From assembly GCF_900177685.1 (NCBI RefSeq), contig NZ_FXAY01000001.1, positions 620,001 through 684,000 of the forward strand: 64,000 bases of DNA. Reading direction: 5' to 3'. Made by a program: the position numbers and the translations under genes. Source of the stretch: Agreia pratensis. Lineage in GTDB: Bacteria; Actinomycetota; Actinomycetes; Actinomycetales; Microbacteriaceae. Positions within the stretch are counted from its first letter, which is position 1. Every line of letters starts with the position of its first letter. The notes under the pieces are model-generated. The model saw only the letters and a list, made by a program, of their open reading frames with translations. It did no database searches and was not told the origin of the DNA. This document shows, piece after piece, positions 26,089-34,762 of this stretch.

Positions 26089-27051
26089 CTAGCCCTTCGT
26101 CGCTCCGGCGAGCAGGCCTCGTACGAAGAAGCGCTGCAGCGAGAAGAACACGACGAGCGGCACGATGATCGAGATGAACGCACCGGCCGACTGCAGGAAC
26201 CACTGATTGCCCCAGGTGCCCGACAGCGAGTTGAGCGTCTGCGTCAGCGGCAGTGACGTCGACGGCGCGAAGATCGTGGCGACGAGCAGGTCGTTCCACA
26301 CCCAGAGGAACTGGAAGATGGCGAACGACGCGATCGCCGGCGTGGCCAGCGGCAGCACGATACGGAAGAAGATCTGTCCGTGCCCGGCCCCGTCGACGCG
26401 CGCGGCCTCGATCACCTCACCGGGAATCTCCGAGATGAAGTTGTGCAGCATGAAGATGGCCAGCGGCAGGGCGAAGATCGCGTGGGCGATCCAGACCGTT
26501 GCGAAGCTGTGCTCGGCATCACGCAGCTCGAAACCCGGGAAGATGCCCACACCGTTGACGGTGAGGCCCTTCGAGAAGAGGCTGAGCAGCGGAACGAGCG
26601 CCATCTGAATGGGAACGATCTGCAGCGCGAAGACGCCGACGAACACGATGTTCTTGAACTTGAAATCGATCCACGCGAAGGCGTAAGCCGCGAGCGAGGC
26701 GATGACGAGCGGGAACACGGTCGCCGGGATCGTGATGCCGAGCGAGTTGATGAACGACTGGCCCAGGGTGAGAGCCGTGCCGCCCGAGTTCAGCGCCTGT
26801 GCATAGTTGTCGAGCGTGAACGACGGGTTCACGAACACGGTCCACCAACCGGTCGACTGCGTGTCTGAACCGGGACGGAACGAGGTGACGAAGAGGCCGA
26901 AGGTGGGGATGGTCCAGATGACGGCGATGATGATCGCCGCGATCGTGGCGCCTCGCGAGGTGAGGCGCTTCTGCGCCATCTTCTCGCTCTTCTGGGTCTG
27001 CCGGGCGACCTGACGCTTGGTGCGTGTGTCGACGAGAGTGTCGGCGGTCAT
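26089..27051 (-). CDS. Carbohydrate ABC permease (MalG/AglG type)
   Basis: 320 residues from an ATG at 27051 that overlaps the stop of the preceding permease (ATGA). Six TM segments; the ATPase-coupling EAA loop is EVIEAARVDGAGHGQIFFRIVLPLATPA. Works with the permease 27048-28391 and lipoprotein 28558-29883 to import a di- or oligosaccharide. No ATPase gene is in the cluster; a shared MsiK/MalK-type ATPase elsewhere is needed, as is common in actinobacteria. Confidence 0.93.
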   Translation of the reverse strand: MTADTLVDTRTKRQVARQTQKSEKMAQKRLTSRGATIAAIIIAVIWTIPTFGLFVTSFRPGSDTQSTGWWTVFVNPSFTLDNYAQALNSGGTALTLGQSFINSLGITIPATVFPLVIASLAAYAFAWIDFKFKNIVFVGVFALQIVPIQMALVPLLSLFSKGLTVNGVGIFPGFELRDAEHSFATVWIAHAIFALPLAIFMLHNFISEIPGEVIEAARVDGAGHGQIFFRIVLPLATPAIASFAIFQFLWVWNDLLVATIFAPSTSLPLTQTLNSLSGTWGNQWFLQSAGAFISIIVPLVVFFSLQRFFVRGLLAGATKG

Positions 27052-28391
27052 CGGATCTCCCTCTGCTTGCGCATTTGGTTGGCGTTGTAGATGATCAGCG
27101 GCAGCACGAACAGGAACAGCACGACGGCGAGGGCCGCCGAGTGTCCGTAGCTCTGGAAGCGCTGCTGCTGGTTGACCATCTCGAAGCCGAGCACAGTCGT
27201 GTTGGCGCGGCCGCCGGTCATGACCGCGACGATGTCGTACACCTTGAGGGAGCCGATGGCGATGGTCGTCAGAACGACGATCAGCGACGACCGGATGCCG
27301 GGCACGGTCACGTTGCGGAACCGCTGCCAGGCGTTGGTTCCGTCGAGTTCGGCGGCCTCCATCTGCTCGGTCGGCACGCCCTTGATGGCCGCCGACAGAA
27401 TGACCATGGCGAATCCGGTCTGGGTCCAGATGAAGACGACGAGAAGCAGCAGGGTGTTGATGAGGGGCTGCGCGTCGAGCCACGAGACGGGCTGGCCGCC
27501 GAACGCCGTGATGATGGCGTTGAGCAGACCCACCTGCTCGCCCTGGCGGTTGTCGTAGATGAACTTCCAGATGATTCCGGCACCGACGAACGAGATGGCC
27601 ATCGGCATGAACACCAGCGACTTGAGGTACTTCTCACCACGCGCCTTATCGATGAACACCGCGTAGGCGAGCCCGATGATGGTCGAGAAGACGGGAGCGA
27701 CGAGCACCCAGATGAGAGTGTTGACGACCGACCAGAATCCCTCGGGGTTCGTGAACACCCAGAAGTAGTTGTCGAGGCCCACGAATGTGGTCGTGGTCTT
27801 GTCGAAGAACGACTGATAGATGGTGGCGATCGTCGGGTAGATGAGACCGAGCGCGAGCAGCAGCACCGCGGGCGCCATGAAGGTGACGAGCTGGAAGAGG
27901 TAGCCCGCGCCCTGGCGAGACCGGTAGTCGGCGAAGAAGAGCAGAGCTCCGACGACCAGGGCGATGACGAGAACCCAGATCAGCGCGTTCTGGTACGGAC
28001 GCAGGAGCATCAGTGCCAGCACCGGAATCACGAAACAGGCCGCGAGACGCAACCAGAAGTAGAAGGTGCCCGAGCGCGGCGCGTACTCGATGAGAACGAG
28101 GATGAGGGCGATGACAAGACCGAAGATCACGATGATGATCGGAATCTGAACCAGAGGGTTCAGGTTGCCCATCCACCGGAAGAGGCTGTTCAGTGAGAAG
28201 CCGAGAGAAACAGGCTTGGCCTCGTCGTTCGGCGGGCTCGTGATCAGCAGGACGAAGACAACGGCCAGAACGACCGCGGCTCCCGCGACGACCAGCTTGG
28301 TCGTGCGCGCCGAGGGCTGCGGCCTCGGCGCTTCATGTAGCTCCGGTGGTGGTGCTGACACCGGAGGCGTCGTCGTTCGTGTGTCGGACAT
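27048..28391 (-). CDS. Carbohydrate ABC permease (MalF/AglF type)
   Basis: 447 residues from an ATG at 28391 with AAAGGG 6 bases upstream; a longer frame to 28520 has no site. Besides the six-TM core with EAA loop MEAAELDGTNAWQRFRNVTVPG, about 150 N-terminal residues add three or four extra hydrophobic segments, as in MalF and AglF. A proline-rich tail precedes TM1. Co-transcribed with the lipoprotein upstream and AglG-type permease downstream. Confidence 0.93.
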   Translation of the reverse strand: MSDTRTTTPPVSAPPPELHEAPRPQPSARTTKLVVAGAAVVLAVVFVLLITSPPNDEAKPVSLGFSLNSLFRWMGNLNPLVQIPIIIVIFGLVIALILVLIEYAPRSGTFYFWLRLAACFVIPVLALMLLRPYQNALIWVLVIALVVGALLFFADYRSRQGAGYLFQLVTFMAPAVLLLALGLIYPTIATIYQSFFDKTTTTFVGLDNYFWVFTNPEGFWSVVNTLIWVLVAPVFSTIIGLAYAVFIDKARGEKYLKSLVFMPMAISFVGAGIIWKFIYDNRQGEQVGLLNAIITAFGGQPVSWLDAQPLINTLLLLVVFIWTQTGFAMVILSAAIKGVPTEQMEAAELDGTNAWQRFRNVTVPGIRSSLIVVLTTIAIGSLKVYDIVAVMTGGRANTTVLGFEMVNQQQRFQSYGHSAALAVVLFLFVLPLIIYNANQMRKQREIR

Positions 28392-28486
28392 GAATACCCT
28401 TTCGAGTACAACGGTGGACTCTTGGATTGGCCAACAGTAGCGCTTAACGAATGCGCTCATCGACCTTTCGATCGGGAGGGCCGAGA

Positions 28487-28542
28487 GTGGGGGCCGCCCC
28501 GTTGTACGAGCGGCCCCCACGGGCGCCGGGCAGATCTGCCCG
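28487..28542 (-). promoter_or_regulatory. Two hairpins between the solute-binding protein and permease genes
   Basis: An 11-bp perfect stem (28487-28497 with 28510-28520) and a separate perfect 16-bp palindrome CGGGCAGATCTGCCCG (28527-28542) lie right after the lipoprotein stop codon. They lack T-runs, so partial termination or 3' protection of the binding-protein mRNA is likely, letting it be made in excess over the permeases, as in malE. Confidence 0.6.
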
Positions 28543-28557
28543 ACAGGTGGTTATGCG

Positions 28558-29883
28558 TTAGTTCTCGTAGCCGGCCTGGATGTCACTGAGCACCGTGTCG
28601 GTGTCCTTGCCATCGATCCAGCTGACCATGCCCTTCCAGAACGAACCGGCACCGACGGTCGAGGGCATCAGGTCTGAGCCATCGAAACGAACGGTCGTGT
28701 TCGAGTCCTGGAGGAGCTTCATGGCGTCCTGCAGAAGCGGGCTGGATGCCTTGGAGGGGTCGGCGTTCAGGTTGGCCGAGATGACTCCGCCGAGGCTGAC
28801 GCGAGCGTCGGCGAACTCGGGGGTAGCCATGTAGGCGGTGACCTTCTTGACTGCCTCGGAGTCGGTGAACGGCGTCACGAACTCGCCGCCGACCTCGATG
28901 TTGGCCGAGCCTGCCTCGATGCCCGGGAGCACGAAGCCGTAGACGTCTCCGTCGGGAGCGACGGTCGGTGTCTTGCCTGCAGCGGTCTTGACGTCGAGGA
29001 AGTTGCTCGAGAGGAACGACGCCTGGTGGGTCAGCGGGCAGCTGCCGTCGGCGACCTTGGCCGCGACGTCACCGAATGCGGTGGAGTTGATGCTCTTGAC
29101 ATCGCCGTAGCCCGCGTTCACGTAGGCCGGGTTCAGCAGGATCTCTCCGACGGAGTCGAAGGCCTTCTTGATGGCGGGGTCGGTGAACTTGGTGTCTCCC
29201 GCAACCCAGCTGTCGTAGACGTCGGGGCCGGACTGGCGGAGCACGAGGTCTTCGATCCAGTCGGTTCCGGGCCAGCCCGAAGCAGCGTCAGAGGCGAAGC
29301 CGGCACACCAGGGCGCCTTGCCCGTCTTCTCCTGGATGGTCTTGGTCAGCGCGAGCGTCTCGTCCCACGTGGTGGGAACGGTGACGCCCCACTCCTTGAA
29401 CTGGGCCGGCGAATACCAGACGTAGCCCTTGATGCTGGCGAGCATCGGGGCTGCGTAGAACTTGCCGTCGAACGTGCCGTACTTCTTCCAGTCGGGCGAC
29501 CAGTTCTTGTCGACGTTGGCGCTCGTCTCTTCTGACGCCTCTTTGACCTCGCCGGTCTCGACCAGGGTCTTGAGCAGACCCGGCTGGGGAACGATGGCGA
29601 TGTCGGGGGCGGAACCACCGGTGACCTTCGTGACGATGTTGCCCTCGAAGCTCTTGTCACCCGTGTACTCGACCTTGATGCCGGTGTCTTTGGTGAACGC
29701 GTCGAAGCTCTTGTTCAGGGCGTCGGCCTCGGTGCCGGTGATGCCACCGGAGATCTTGACGGTCTGGCCCTCGGTCGAGCCGGAGTCGGTGCCGCTGTCT
29801 TCGGCACAGCCGACAAGGGCGAGTCCGACGATGGTGGCGATGGCGATAGGTGCTGCGATACGGCGATGCAGGGAAACCCGCAT
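28558..29883 (-). CDS. Sugar ABC transporter solute-binding lipoprotein (alpha-glucoside type)
   Basis: 441 residues. Lipoprotein signal peptide with lipobox LVGC (Cys26) after a basic N-terminus MRVSLHRR. The mature part is a type I extracellular binding protein (cluster B) close to AglE: KFYAAPMLASIKGYVWYSP, TWDETLALTKTIQEKTGKAPWCAG and GWPGTDWIEDLVLR. Binds an alpha-glucoside or similar oligosaccharide outside the membrane. ATG 29883 has a strong GAGGAGGAGAA site. First gene of the operon, divergent from a LacI regulator. Confidence 0.93.
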   Translation of the reverse strand: MRVSLHRRIAAPIAIATIVGLALVGCAEDSGTDSGSTEGQTVKISGGITGTEADALNKSFDAFTKDTGIKVEYTGDKSFEGNIVTKVTGGSAPDIAIVPQPGLLKTLVETGEVKEASEETSANVDKNWSPDWKKYGTFDGKFYAAPMLASIKGYVWYSPAQFKEWGVTVPTTWDETLALTKTIQEKTGKAPWCAGFASDAASGWPGTDWIEDLVLRQSGPDVYDSWVAGDTKFTDPAIKKAFDSVGEILLNPAYVNAGYGDVKSINSTAFGDVAAKVADGSCPLTHQASFLSSNFLDVKTAAGKTPTVAPDGDVYGFVLPGIEAGSANIEVGGEFVTPFTDSEAVKKVTAYMATPEFADARVSLGGVISANLNADPSKASSPLLQDAMKLLQDSNTTVRFDGSDLMPSTVGAGSFWKGMVSWIDGKDTDTVLSDIQAGYEN

Positions 29884-30188
29884 TTCTCCTCCTCATTGAG
29901 TCGAGAACAGATCGTCAGGACGGCCGATCTGCCTGCCGGTTGAGTGACCGGACTAGGACGGCCCAACCGCGCGAACAGGCCGCGGGGAGGGCAGGTAGGA
30001 AAACCTTTCCATGAGTCCCATGGAAGCACAACCCCGACACCGACAGAAGAAAATTCCGTAACGATTCGATACCGAGAGCGCTCTCAGAGTTCTGCCTCTC
30101 CTGGGTGCCGGCGCTAGGGTTGGGCTCGGGAATGTGACGGGGATGTTACATTTCTGGAACCGATTGCAGACGAGGAGGTCAGCCAGGA
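29884..30188. promoter_or_regulatory. Divergent promoter region with LacI-type operator
   Basis: This 305-base gap holds the perfect palindrome GAGAGCGCTCTC at 30074-30085, the usual central CG-dyad form of LacI-family operators, and a second inverted repeat TTCCATG-N5-CATGGAA at 30007-30025, nearer the lipoprotein gene. The first is likely bound by the divergent LacI regulator; the second may be a second operator or a leader hairpin. A GAGGAGG sequence lies about 10-13 bases before the LacI ATG. I see no small ORF. Confidence 0.7.
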
Positions 30189-31217
30189 ATGTCGGGCATC
30201 GAAGACGTCGCACTCCGAGCTGGAGTGTCGAAAGCCACGGTTTCGCGCGCGCTGAGCGGCCGGGGCTATGTCTCGTCGATCACGCGGCACAAGGTCGAGA
30301 GTGCGGCCAGCGAACTCGGCTATGTGGTCTCGTCGAACGCCTCGAGTCTCGTCACGGGTCGAACGAACAACGTGGGCGTCATCATTCCCGTGATCAACCA
30401 GTGGTTCTTCGGCAGCATCATCGAGGGCGTCGAGCGCGCCCTCATCGACCGCGGCTACGACCTCATGCTCTACAACCTCACCAAAGACATCGATGCCCGC
30501 AGCAGGGTCTTCGAGTACTTTCTGGTTCGCAAGCGAGTCGACGCGATTATCGCGGTGACCCTCGAGATCTCACCAGACGAGGCGTCGTCTCTTGTTGCCC
30601 TCGGCAAGCCCATCGCAGGCATCGGCGGGCCACTCGCCGGCATCCCGACTCTCAGCATCGACGACATCGCGGCGGCGCGTCTCGCGACAGAACATCTCAT
30701 CGCCCTCGGCCACACGAACATCATGCACGTGGGCGGCGACGCGGCAGAGCTCATGGACTTCAACGTGCACTCCAAACGTCTGCAGGGGTTCATGGATGCC
30801 CTCGCGGCCGCCGGCCTGCCGTTCAACGGTGAGTCCTATGTCGCGACCCACTTCGACATCCCGGGTGGATACGCCGCCGGCAAGCAGATTCTCGGCGACC
30901 CTCGGCGCCGGCCCACCGCCATCTTCGCCGCGGCCGACGAGGTGGCGATCGGCGTCATCCTCGCTGCCCGAGAACTCGGCATCTCGGTTCCCGATGATCT
31001 GTCGGTGATCGGCATCGACAACCACCCCCTCGCCGACCTTTTCGGGCTCACTTCTATCGCCCAGAACCCGGCGAAGCAGGGCGAGCAGGCCGTCGACCTG
31101 GTGATCCGGCAACTGGAGACGGCCGGCTGGACGCCCCCGAACATCCACACGACAGTGCCCGCGCAGCTCGTGATGCGCTCGAGCACGTCGGCCCCGCGCG
31201 CCGGCTCACCGCGCTGA
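30189..31217 (+). CDS. LacI-family transcriptional regulator of the alpha-glucoside importer
   Basis: 342 residues. N-terminal LacI helix-turn-helix IEDVALRAGVSKATVSRALSG with hinge LGYVVSSNASSLVTGRTNNVGVIIP, then a periplasmic-binding-like sugar domain (ADEVAIGVILAARELG, DLSVIGIDNHPLADL). Divergent to the sugar importer 26089-29883, so it most likely represses it until its sugar inducer binds. The palindrome at 30074 is the probable operator. Confidence 0.92.
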   Translation: MSGIEDVALRAGVSKATVSRALSGRGYVSSITRHKVESAASELGYVVSSNASSLVTGRTNNVGVIIPVINQWFFGSIIEGVERALIDRGYDLMLYNLTKDIDARSRVFEYFLVRKRVDAIIAVTLEISPDEASSLVALGKPIAGIGGPLAGIPTLSIDDIAAARLATEHLIALGHTNIMHVGGDAAELMDFNVHSKRLQGFMDALAAAGLPFNGESYVATHFDIPGGYAAGKQILGDPRRRPTAIFAAADEVAIGVILAARELGISVPDDLSVIGIDNHPLADLFGLTSIAQNPAKQGEQAVDLVIRQLETAGWTPPNIHTTVPAQLVMRSSTSAPRAGSPR

Positions 31218-31219
31218 CC

Positions 31220-31276
31220 GTGGGCGTTCTCGCCCAACGCGGTGGCTAAACCACCGCGGAACGCGAGAACACCCGC
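31220..31276. terminator. Bidirectional terminator hairpin (repeat family 2, copy 3)
   Basis: GTGGGCGTTCTCGCCCAACG pairs loosely with GAACGCGAGAACACCCGCG, around an inner perfect stem GCGGTGG...CCACCGC. Between convergent ends of LacI (31217) and the membrane protein (31299). Same family as 4239 and 8914. Confidence 0.75.
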
Positions 31277-31298
31277 GCTCGGCGACGAGCGAGGAGCA

Positions 31299-31976
31299 TC
31301 AGTCGCGCTCTCCGCGGAACGCCCGGCCGCTCGACGCGAGGAACTCGTCGAACGAGGCACGGGCACGACGACGGCGGTCGCCTCGTTCATGCCCGACGAC
31401 GCGCACACGGGGCTCGGGCTTCGTGGTGCGCAGACGTTCCGGGCGCCAGCGATCCGGCCACCACGTGTGGGCCAGCGAGAACGCGAAGAGCAGCCACCCG
31501 GGCACGAGCAGCCAGCCATTCGGCACTCCCCCGCCGCCGAGCATGGCCGACGCGACGACGAGGCCGACCCCGATGGCGGCGCCGACGACGGCGAGTTCGC
31601 CATTGCGGATCCACCAGAGCCTCGCTCGACGGCTGATGCGCAGCGGCAGTCCCACGACCACCACGAAGACAGTGGAGATCGCCGAGACGGCAATCGCCGC
31701 GAGCAGGCAGAGCAACAACGCCCCGACGCCACCCGAGGCATAGCCCGCGCTCAGCAGCAGGATCGCGGCCGTCACCGAGAGGATCGCTCCGGTTGCGATC
31801 AGGTGGGCGGTCAGAAGCCCGAGCTGCGCGGCGCCGCGAGCAACGGGCGGGGCCACGGCCTTCACCGTGGCGACGACACGGGCACCGGATGCGCGAAAAC
31901 TCGGCCTCGCCGTACGATCTTCGGCGGGCGGGGCGTCGTGCACACGAGGGGGAACGTCATCGTAGAGCGTGGCCAT
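31299..31976 (-). CDS. Integral membrane protein of unknown function
   Basis: 225 residues, not recognised. ATG at 31976 with an excellent GGAAGGAG site. About four to five hydrophobic segments between residues 48 and 170, with a basic C-terminal tail rich in Arg (GDRRRRARASFDEF). The N-terminal 45 residues are soluble. No motif suggests a function. It stands between the LacI gene and rplL, transcribed with the latter's strand but separated from it by a strong terminator. Confidence 0.7.
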   Translation of the reverse strand: MATLYDDVPPRVHDAPPAEDRTARPSFRASGARVVATVKAVAPPVARGAAQLGLLTAHLIATGAILSVTAAILLLSAGYASGGVGALLLCLLAAIAVSAISTVFVVVVGLPLRISRRARLWWIRNGELAVVGAAIGVGLVVASAMLGGGGVPNGWLLVPGWLLFAFSLAHTWWPDRWRPERLRTTKPEPRVRVVGHERGDRRRRARASFDEFLASSGRAFRGERD

Positions 31977-32029
31977 GACGACTCCTTCCTGCGTTGGCCC
32001 CCAAGGGTACACACCCCACCTGGGTGCAC

Positions 32030-32063
32030 AGAAGGCCCCCGCACCATAGTGCGAGGGCCTTCT
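32030..32063 (-). terminator. Terminator after rplL
   Basis: Stem AGAAGGCCC (32030-32038) with GGGCCTTCT (32055-32063), extended by GCAC/GTGC around the loop CATA. Lies 35-68 bases after the rplL stop on the minus strand. Confidence 0.85.
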
Positions 32064-32097
32064 GATTCAGTAGCGTGCTCCGAAGCCGGAGCGCAGA

Positions 32098-32481
32098 CTA
32101 CTTGAGGGTGACGGTTGCGCCAGCCTCTTCGAGCTGAGCCTTGGCCTTCTCGGCGGTCTCCTTGTTGGCGCCCTCGAGGACAGCCTTGGGAGCTCCGTCA
32201 ACGAGTGCCTTCGCCTCTCCGAGACCGAGGCTCGTGAGGGCGCGCACCTCCTTGATGACCTGGATCTTCTTCTCGCCAGCCGACTCGAGGACGACGTCGA
32301 AGGAATCCTTCTCCTCGACCTCTTCGACGGCGGCGGCAGCGCCACCGGCCGCGGCGACCGCGACGGGGGCAGCAGCGGTGACCTCGAAGGTCTCCTCGAA
32401 CGCCTTGACGAACTCGCTCAGCTCAATGAGCGTGAGCTCCTTGAACGCGTCGAGCAGCTCTGCAGTTGACAGCTTTGCCAT
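32098..32481 (-). CDS. rplL: 50S ribosomal protein L7/L12
   Basis: 127 residues. Dimerisation N-terminus ([27 protein letters not shown]), Ala-rich hinge, and factor-binding C-terminal domain [30 protein letters not shown]. Binds L10 in the ribosomal stalk and recruits translation factors. ATG with AAGGAGAA upstream. Follows rplJ after 90 bases. Confidence 0.98.
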   Translation of the reverse strand: MAKLSTAELLDAFKELTLIELSEFVKAFEETFEVTAAAPVAVAAAGGAAAAVEEVEEKDSFDVVLESAGEKKIQVIKEVRALTSLGLGEAKALVDGAPKAVLEGANKETAEKAKAQLEEAGATVTLK

Positions 32482-32497
32482 GATTTTCTCCTTGTTT

Positions 32498-32561
32498 CCC
32501 CTTCGACAAGCTCAGGGAACGGTTTGGTGTTACCTGCGCACAACGCTCAGGGAACGGTTTG
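32498..32561. repeat. Repeat family 3, two adjacent pieces between rplJ and rplL
   Basis: CCCTTCGACAAGCTCAGGGA (from about 32499) continues into ACGGTTTG, and CGCTCAGGGAACGGTTTG is repeated at 32544-32561. The 18-base shared tail makes a direct repeat in the rplJ-rplL spacer. Short GC-biased pieces of this kind recur in intergenic DNA of this window. Confidence 0.75.
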
Positions 32562-32571
32562 TTGAAGGGTG

Positions 32572-33084
32572 TTAGTTACTTGACTGCTTCTCGCGCAGCG
32601 CATCGACCGTGCGAACGGCCTTCGACAGCGGTGCGTTGAAGAGGTATGCGGCACCGAACAGCGAGGCCTTGAAGGCGCCTGCGAGCTTCGCAAGCAGCAC
32701 CTCCCGGGATTCGAGGTCGGCGAGCTTCGAGACCTCTTCGGCGGTCAGGGGGTTACCGTCGAAGTAACCGCCCTTCACAACGAGAAGAGGGTTTGCCTTG
32801 GCAAAGTCGCGCAGGGACTTCGCGACGGCGACAGGGTCACCGTGAACGAATGCGATGGCGGACGGGCCGGCGAGTTCGTCGTCGAACGACGAGATGCCGG
32901 CGTTGTTGGCCGCAATCTTGGTCAGCGTGTTCTTTACCACGGCGTAGCTTGCGTGCTCACGGAGTGTGCCGCGCAGCGTCTTAAGCTGGGCGACCGTGAG
33001 ACCGCGGTACTCGGTCAGCAGAACGGCGGTCGAGCTCTGGAAAAGTTCCGTGAGTTCGGCAACCGAGGCTTCCTTGTTCGCCAT
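32572..33084 (-). CDS. rplJ: 50S ribosomal protein L10
   Basis: 170 residues from the ATG at 33084 with AAGGAG 5 bases upstream. Typical L10: [42 protein letters not shown], and a helical C-terminus that binds L7/L12 dimers. Controlled by the upstream leader, which L10 (with L12) binds. Forms an operon with rplL. Confidence 0.98.
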   Translation of the reverse strand: MANKEASVAELTELFQSSTAVLLTEYRGLTVAQLKTLRGTLREHASYAVVKNTLTKIAANNAGISSFDDELAGPSAIAFVHGDPVAVAKSLRDFAKANPLLVVKGGYFDGNPLTAEEVSKLADLESREVLLAKLAGAFKASLFGAAYLFNAPLSKAVRTVDALREKQSSN

Positions 33085-33288
33085 GGCGCTCCTTGTGGTT
33101 TCAATGCCGGTAGCCCCGGGCTCACCCCACAAAAAAAGCTCCGGCGCAGGAGGCCGGAGCGAATGCACACGAGTGTGCCTTTACTGACGTATTCCTGCGC
33201 AGGTCTTCACGGACGTGAACCTTCGATCACAGCGTCTGCGTTCGAACAAGTCGAATGCGGGCACGGCGATAACCGGCGGTCTTTGGCT
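33085..33288 (-). promoter_or_regulatory. L10 (rplJL) mRNA leader
   Basis: About 200 bases of leader follow the candidate promoter at 33295-33323. It contains CCTGCGCAGG (33194-33203), a GCACACGAGTGTGC hairpin (33165-33178) and a terminator-like stem followed by seven T on the mRNA (33131-33160). CCTGCGC at 33194 is able to pair with the same block in the terminator stem, so a switch between terminator and antiterminator is plausible. This matches the general form of L10 leaders, which are bound by the L10-L12 complex to repress the operon. Confidence 0.75.
33131..33160 (-). terminator. Attenuator hairpin upstream of rplJ
   Basis: GCTCCGGC and GCCGGAGC (33138-33160) form an 8-bp stem with a 7-base loop, followed on the minus strand by a run of seven T (33131-33137). 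A textbook intrinsic terminator placed before rplJ, hence attenuation. Confidence 0.85.
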
Positions 33289-33294
33289 TCGTTC

Positions 33295-33323
33295 ACCATA
33301 CGTCATGCGCGGGAGCCATGCAA
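33295..33323 (-). promoter_or_regulatory. Candidate rplJL promoter
   Basis: TTGCAT (33318-33323) and TATGGT (33295-33300) are spaced by 17 bases on the minus strand, close to the sigma-70-like consensus. Confidence 0.55.
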
Positions 33324-33408
33324 GTGCGCTGGAGGATCATGCCCTGGTACTACCGGAACACATCCCCGGTCCGATGCCCGAATCGCGCACGCTTCGTAGC
33401 GTTGAAGC

Positions 33409-33819
33409 ATGACAACTTCGACACTCACCCCAGACACCCAGAACGTTCCCGACACCGATGCTGGCGCGAACGAGAACATCACGACACAGCTGCCGATCAC
33501 CCCGCAGCCGAACCAGGTGCCCCCGGCCCAGGCCGCCGTGCCCGCATCCCCTCACTACAACTACCCGCCCGTTCGTCCCACGAACGTACTGGGCATCGTC
33601 ACCCTGGTACTCGGAGTGCTCGGGTTCGCGATCGTTCCCGTGATCACCGGCCACATCGCCCTGGCGCAGATCAAGCGCACGGGCGACGACGGGCGGGGCA
33701 TCACGATCGCGGGGCTCGTTCTCGGCTACATCGGCCTCGCGGGCTACGTTCTCGCGGCGCTGTTCTTCTTCGGCGCACTGTTCCTCGGCTTCCTCGGAGC
33801 CGTGAGCTCCTACCGATGA
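33409..33819 (+). CDS. DUF4190 domain membrane protein
   Basis: 136 residues. A disordered Pro/Thr-rich N-terminus (about 55 residues) precedes two hydrophobic segments with the DUF4190 pattern NVLGIVTLVLGVLGF...ITGHIALAQIKRTGDDGRGITIAGLVLGYIGL. The GHIALxQIKRTG loop is the domain's conserved core. Function unknown; common in actinobacteria. It is divergent from rplJL and shares the 324-base gap. Confidence 0.85.
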   Translation: MTTSTLTPDTQNVPDTDAGANENITTQLPITPQPNQVPPAQAAVPASPHYNYPPVRPTNVLGIVTLVLGVLGFAIVPVITGHIALAQIKRTGDDGRGITIAGLVLGYIGLAGYVLAALFFFGALFLGFLGAVSSYR

Positions 33820-33844
33820 TCGACGGTCACGGCCGCGCGGCCGC

Positions 33845-34735
33845 CTACGTCGTCGGATATGCGACGTAGGCGACGCGGCGGCCATCCGGAGACCAACCCG
33901 GCACGTTCGTCGTGCCCTGCCCACCCACAAATGAATCGATCACCCTCTCGTCGCCCGACGTGAGGTCGATCAGCCTCAGTTCGACGTCGAGATTCGGCGG
34001 ATGGCCCGTCGTTCCCGCGGGATAGCTGAGGTAGAGCACGTGCCGGCCGTCGGGCGATGGATGCGGAAACCAGTTGACCCGGTCGTCGTGCGTCACACGC
34101 TGCAGCCCGCTGCCGTCGATGCCCATGCGGAACAGCTGAGCATGGCCCGGGTACCGGCCCTCGCGCTCCGAGTTGAACCAGATGGTCTCGCCGTCGGCCG
34201 AGAAGTCGCATCCGTCGTCGGCGAAGGCGTCGTCGGTGAGCTGCGTGTGCGGCCCACCTGTCGCGGGCAGTGTGTAGACGTTGGTCACCCAGGCGCCGGA
34301 TGCGTCGAGGCCGCCCCCGATGACAGCCAGCGTCTGGCCGTCGGGCGAGACGCCGTGCAAGTAGTACTTGAAGCGCAGCGCCGGATCGCTGTCTGGCGTC
34401 AGTCGTATCGCTTCACCGCCACCCCACGGCAGGCGATACAGATGTCCATCTCGCGCGGTGACCACGATGCTCGCACCATCGGGTGAGATGACGTGGTCGT
34501 TGTTCAGCACCAGCGCATCCGGCACCTCGATCGGCTCCACCAGCGATGCTCCGTCTGCGCGCAGCCGCACGAGACCGCCCTCGAGGTTGAGCACGAGCCA
34601 CTCGCCGCCCGGACGCCAGTTCGGCGCCTCGACGAATCGCGACGACGAGCTGAACACGACCGTCGCTTCGCCCGCATCGAGGTCGTAGACGCGAACCTCG
34701 GCACGCTGGTCTGCCTGCAGAGTCAGAAAAGTCAT
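33845..34735 (-). CDS. TolB-like WD40/PD40 beta-propeller protein
   Basis: 296 residues, no signal peptide. Repeated PD40 blades: ISPDGASIVV, VSPDGQTLAV, FSADGETIWF, PSPDGRHVLY and WSPDGRRVAY, i.e. five or six blades. Such stand-alone propellers are found as N-terminal halves of peptidases; here no hydrolase domain follows, so it may be a sensor or a protein-binding platform. Function not assigned. Confidence 0.85.
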   Translation of the reverse strand: MTFLTLQADQRAEVRVYDLDAGEATVVFSSSSRFVEAPNWRPGGEWLVLNLEGGLVRLRADGASLVEPIEVPDALVLNNDHVISPDGASIVVTARDGHLYRLPWGGGEAIRLTPDSDPALRFKYYLHGVSPDGQTLAVIGGGLDASGAWVTNVYTLPATGGPHTQLTDDAFADDGCDFSADGETIWFNSEREGRYPGHAQLFRMGIDGSGLQRVTHDDRVNWFPHPSPDGRHVLYLSYPAGTTGHPPNLDVELRLIDLTSGDERVIDSFVGGQGTTNVPGWSPDGRRVAYVAYPTT

Positions 34736-34762
34736 GCCATCATTCTCGCCGCAGCGGTGCGA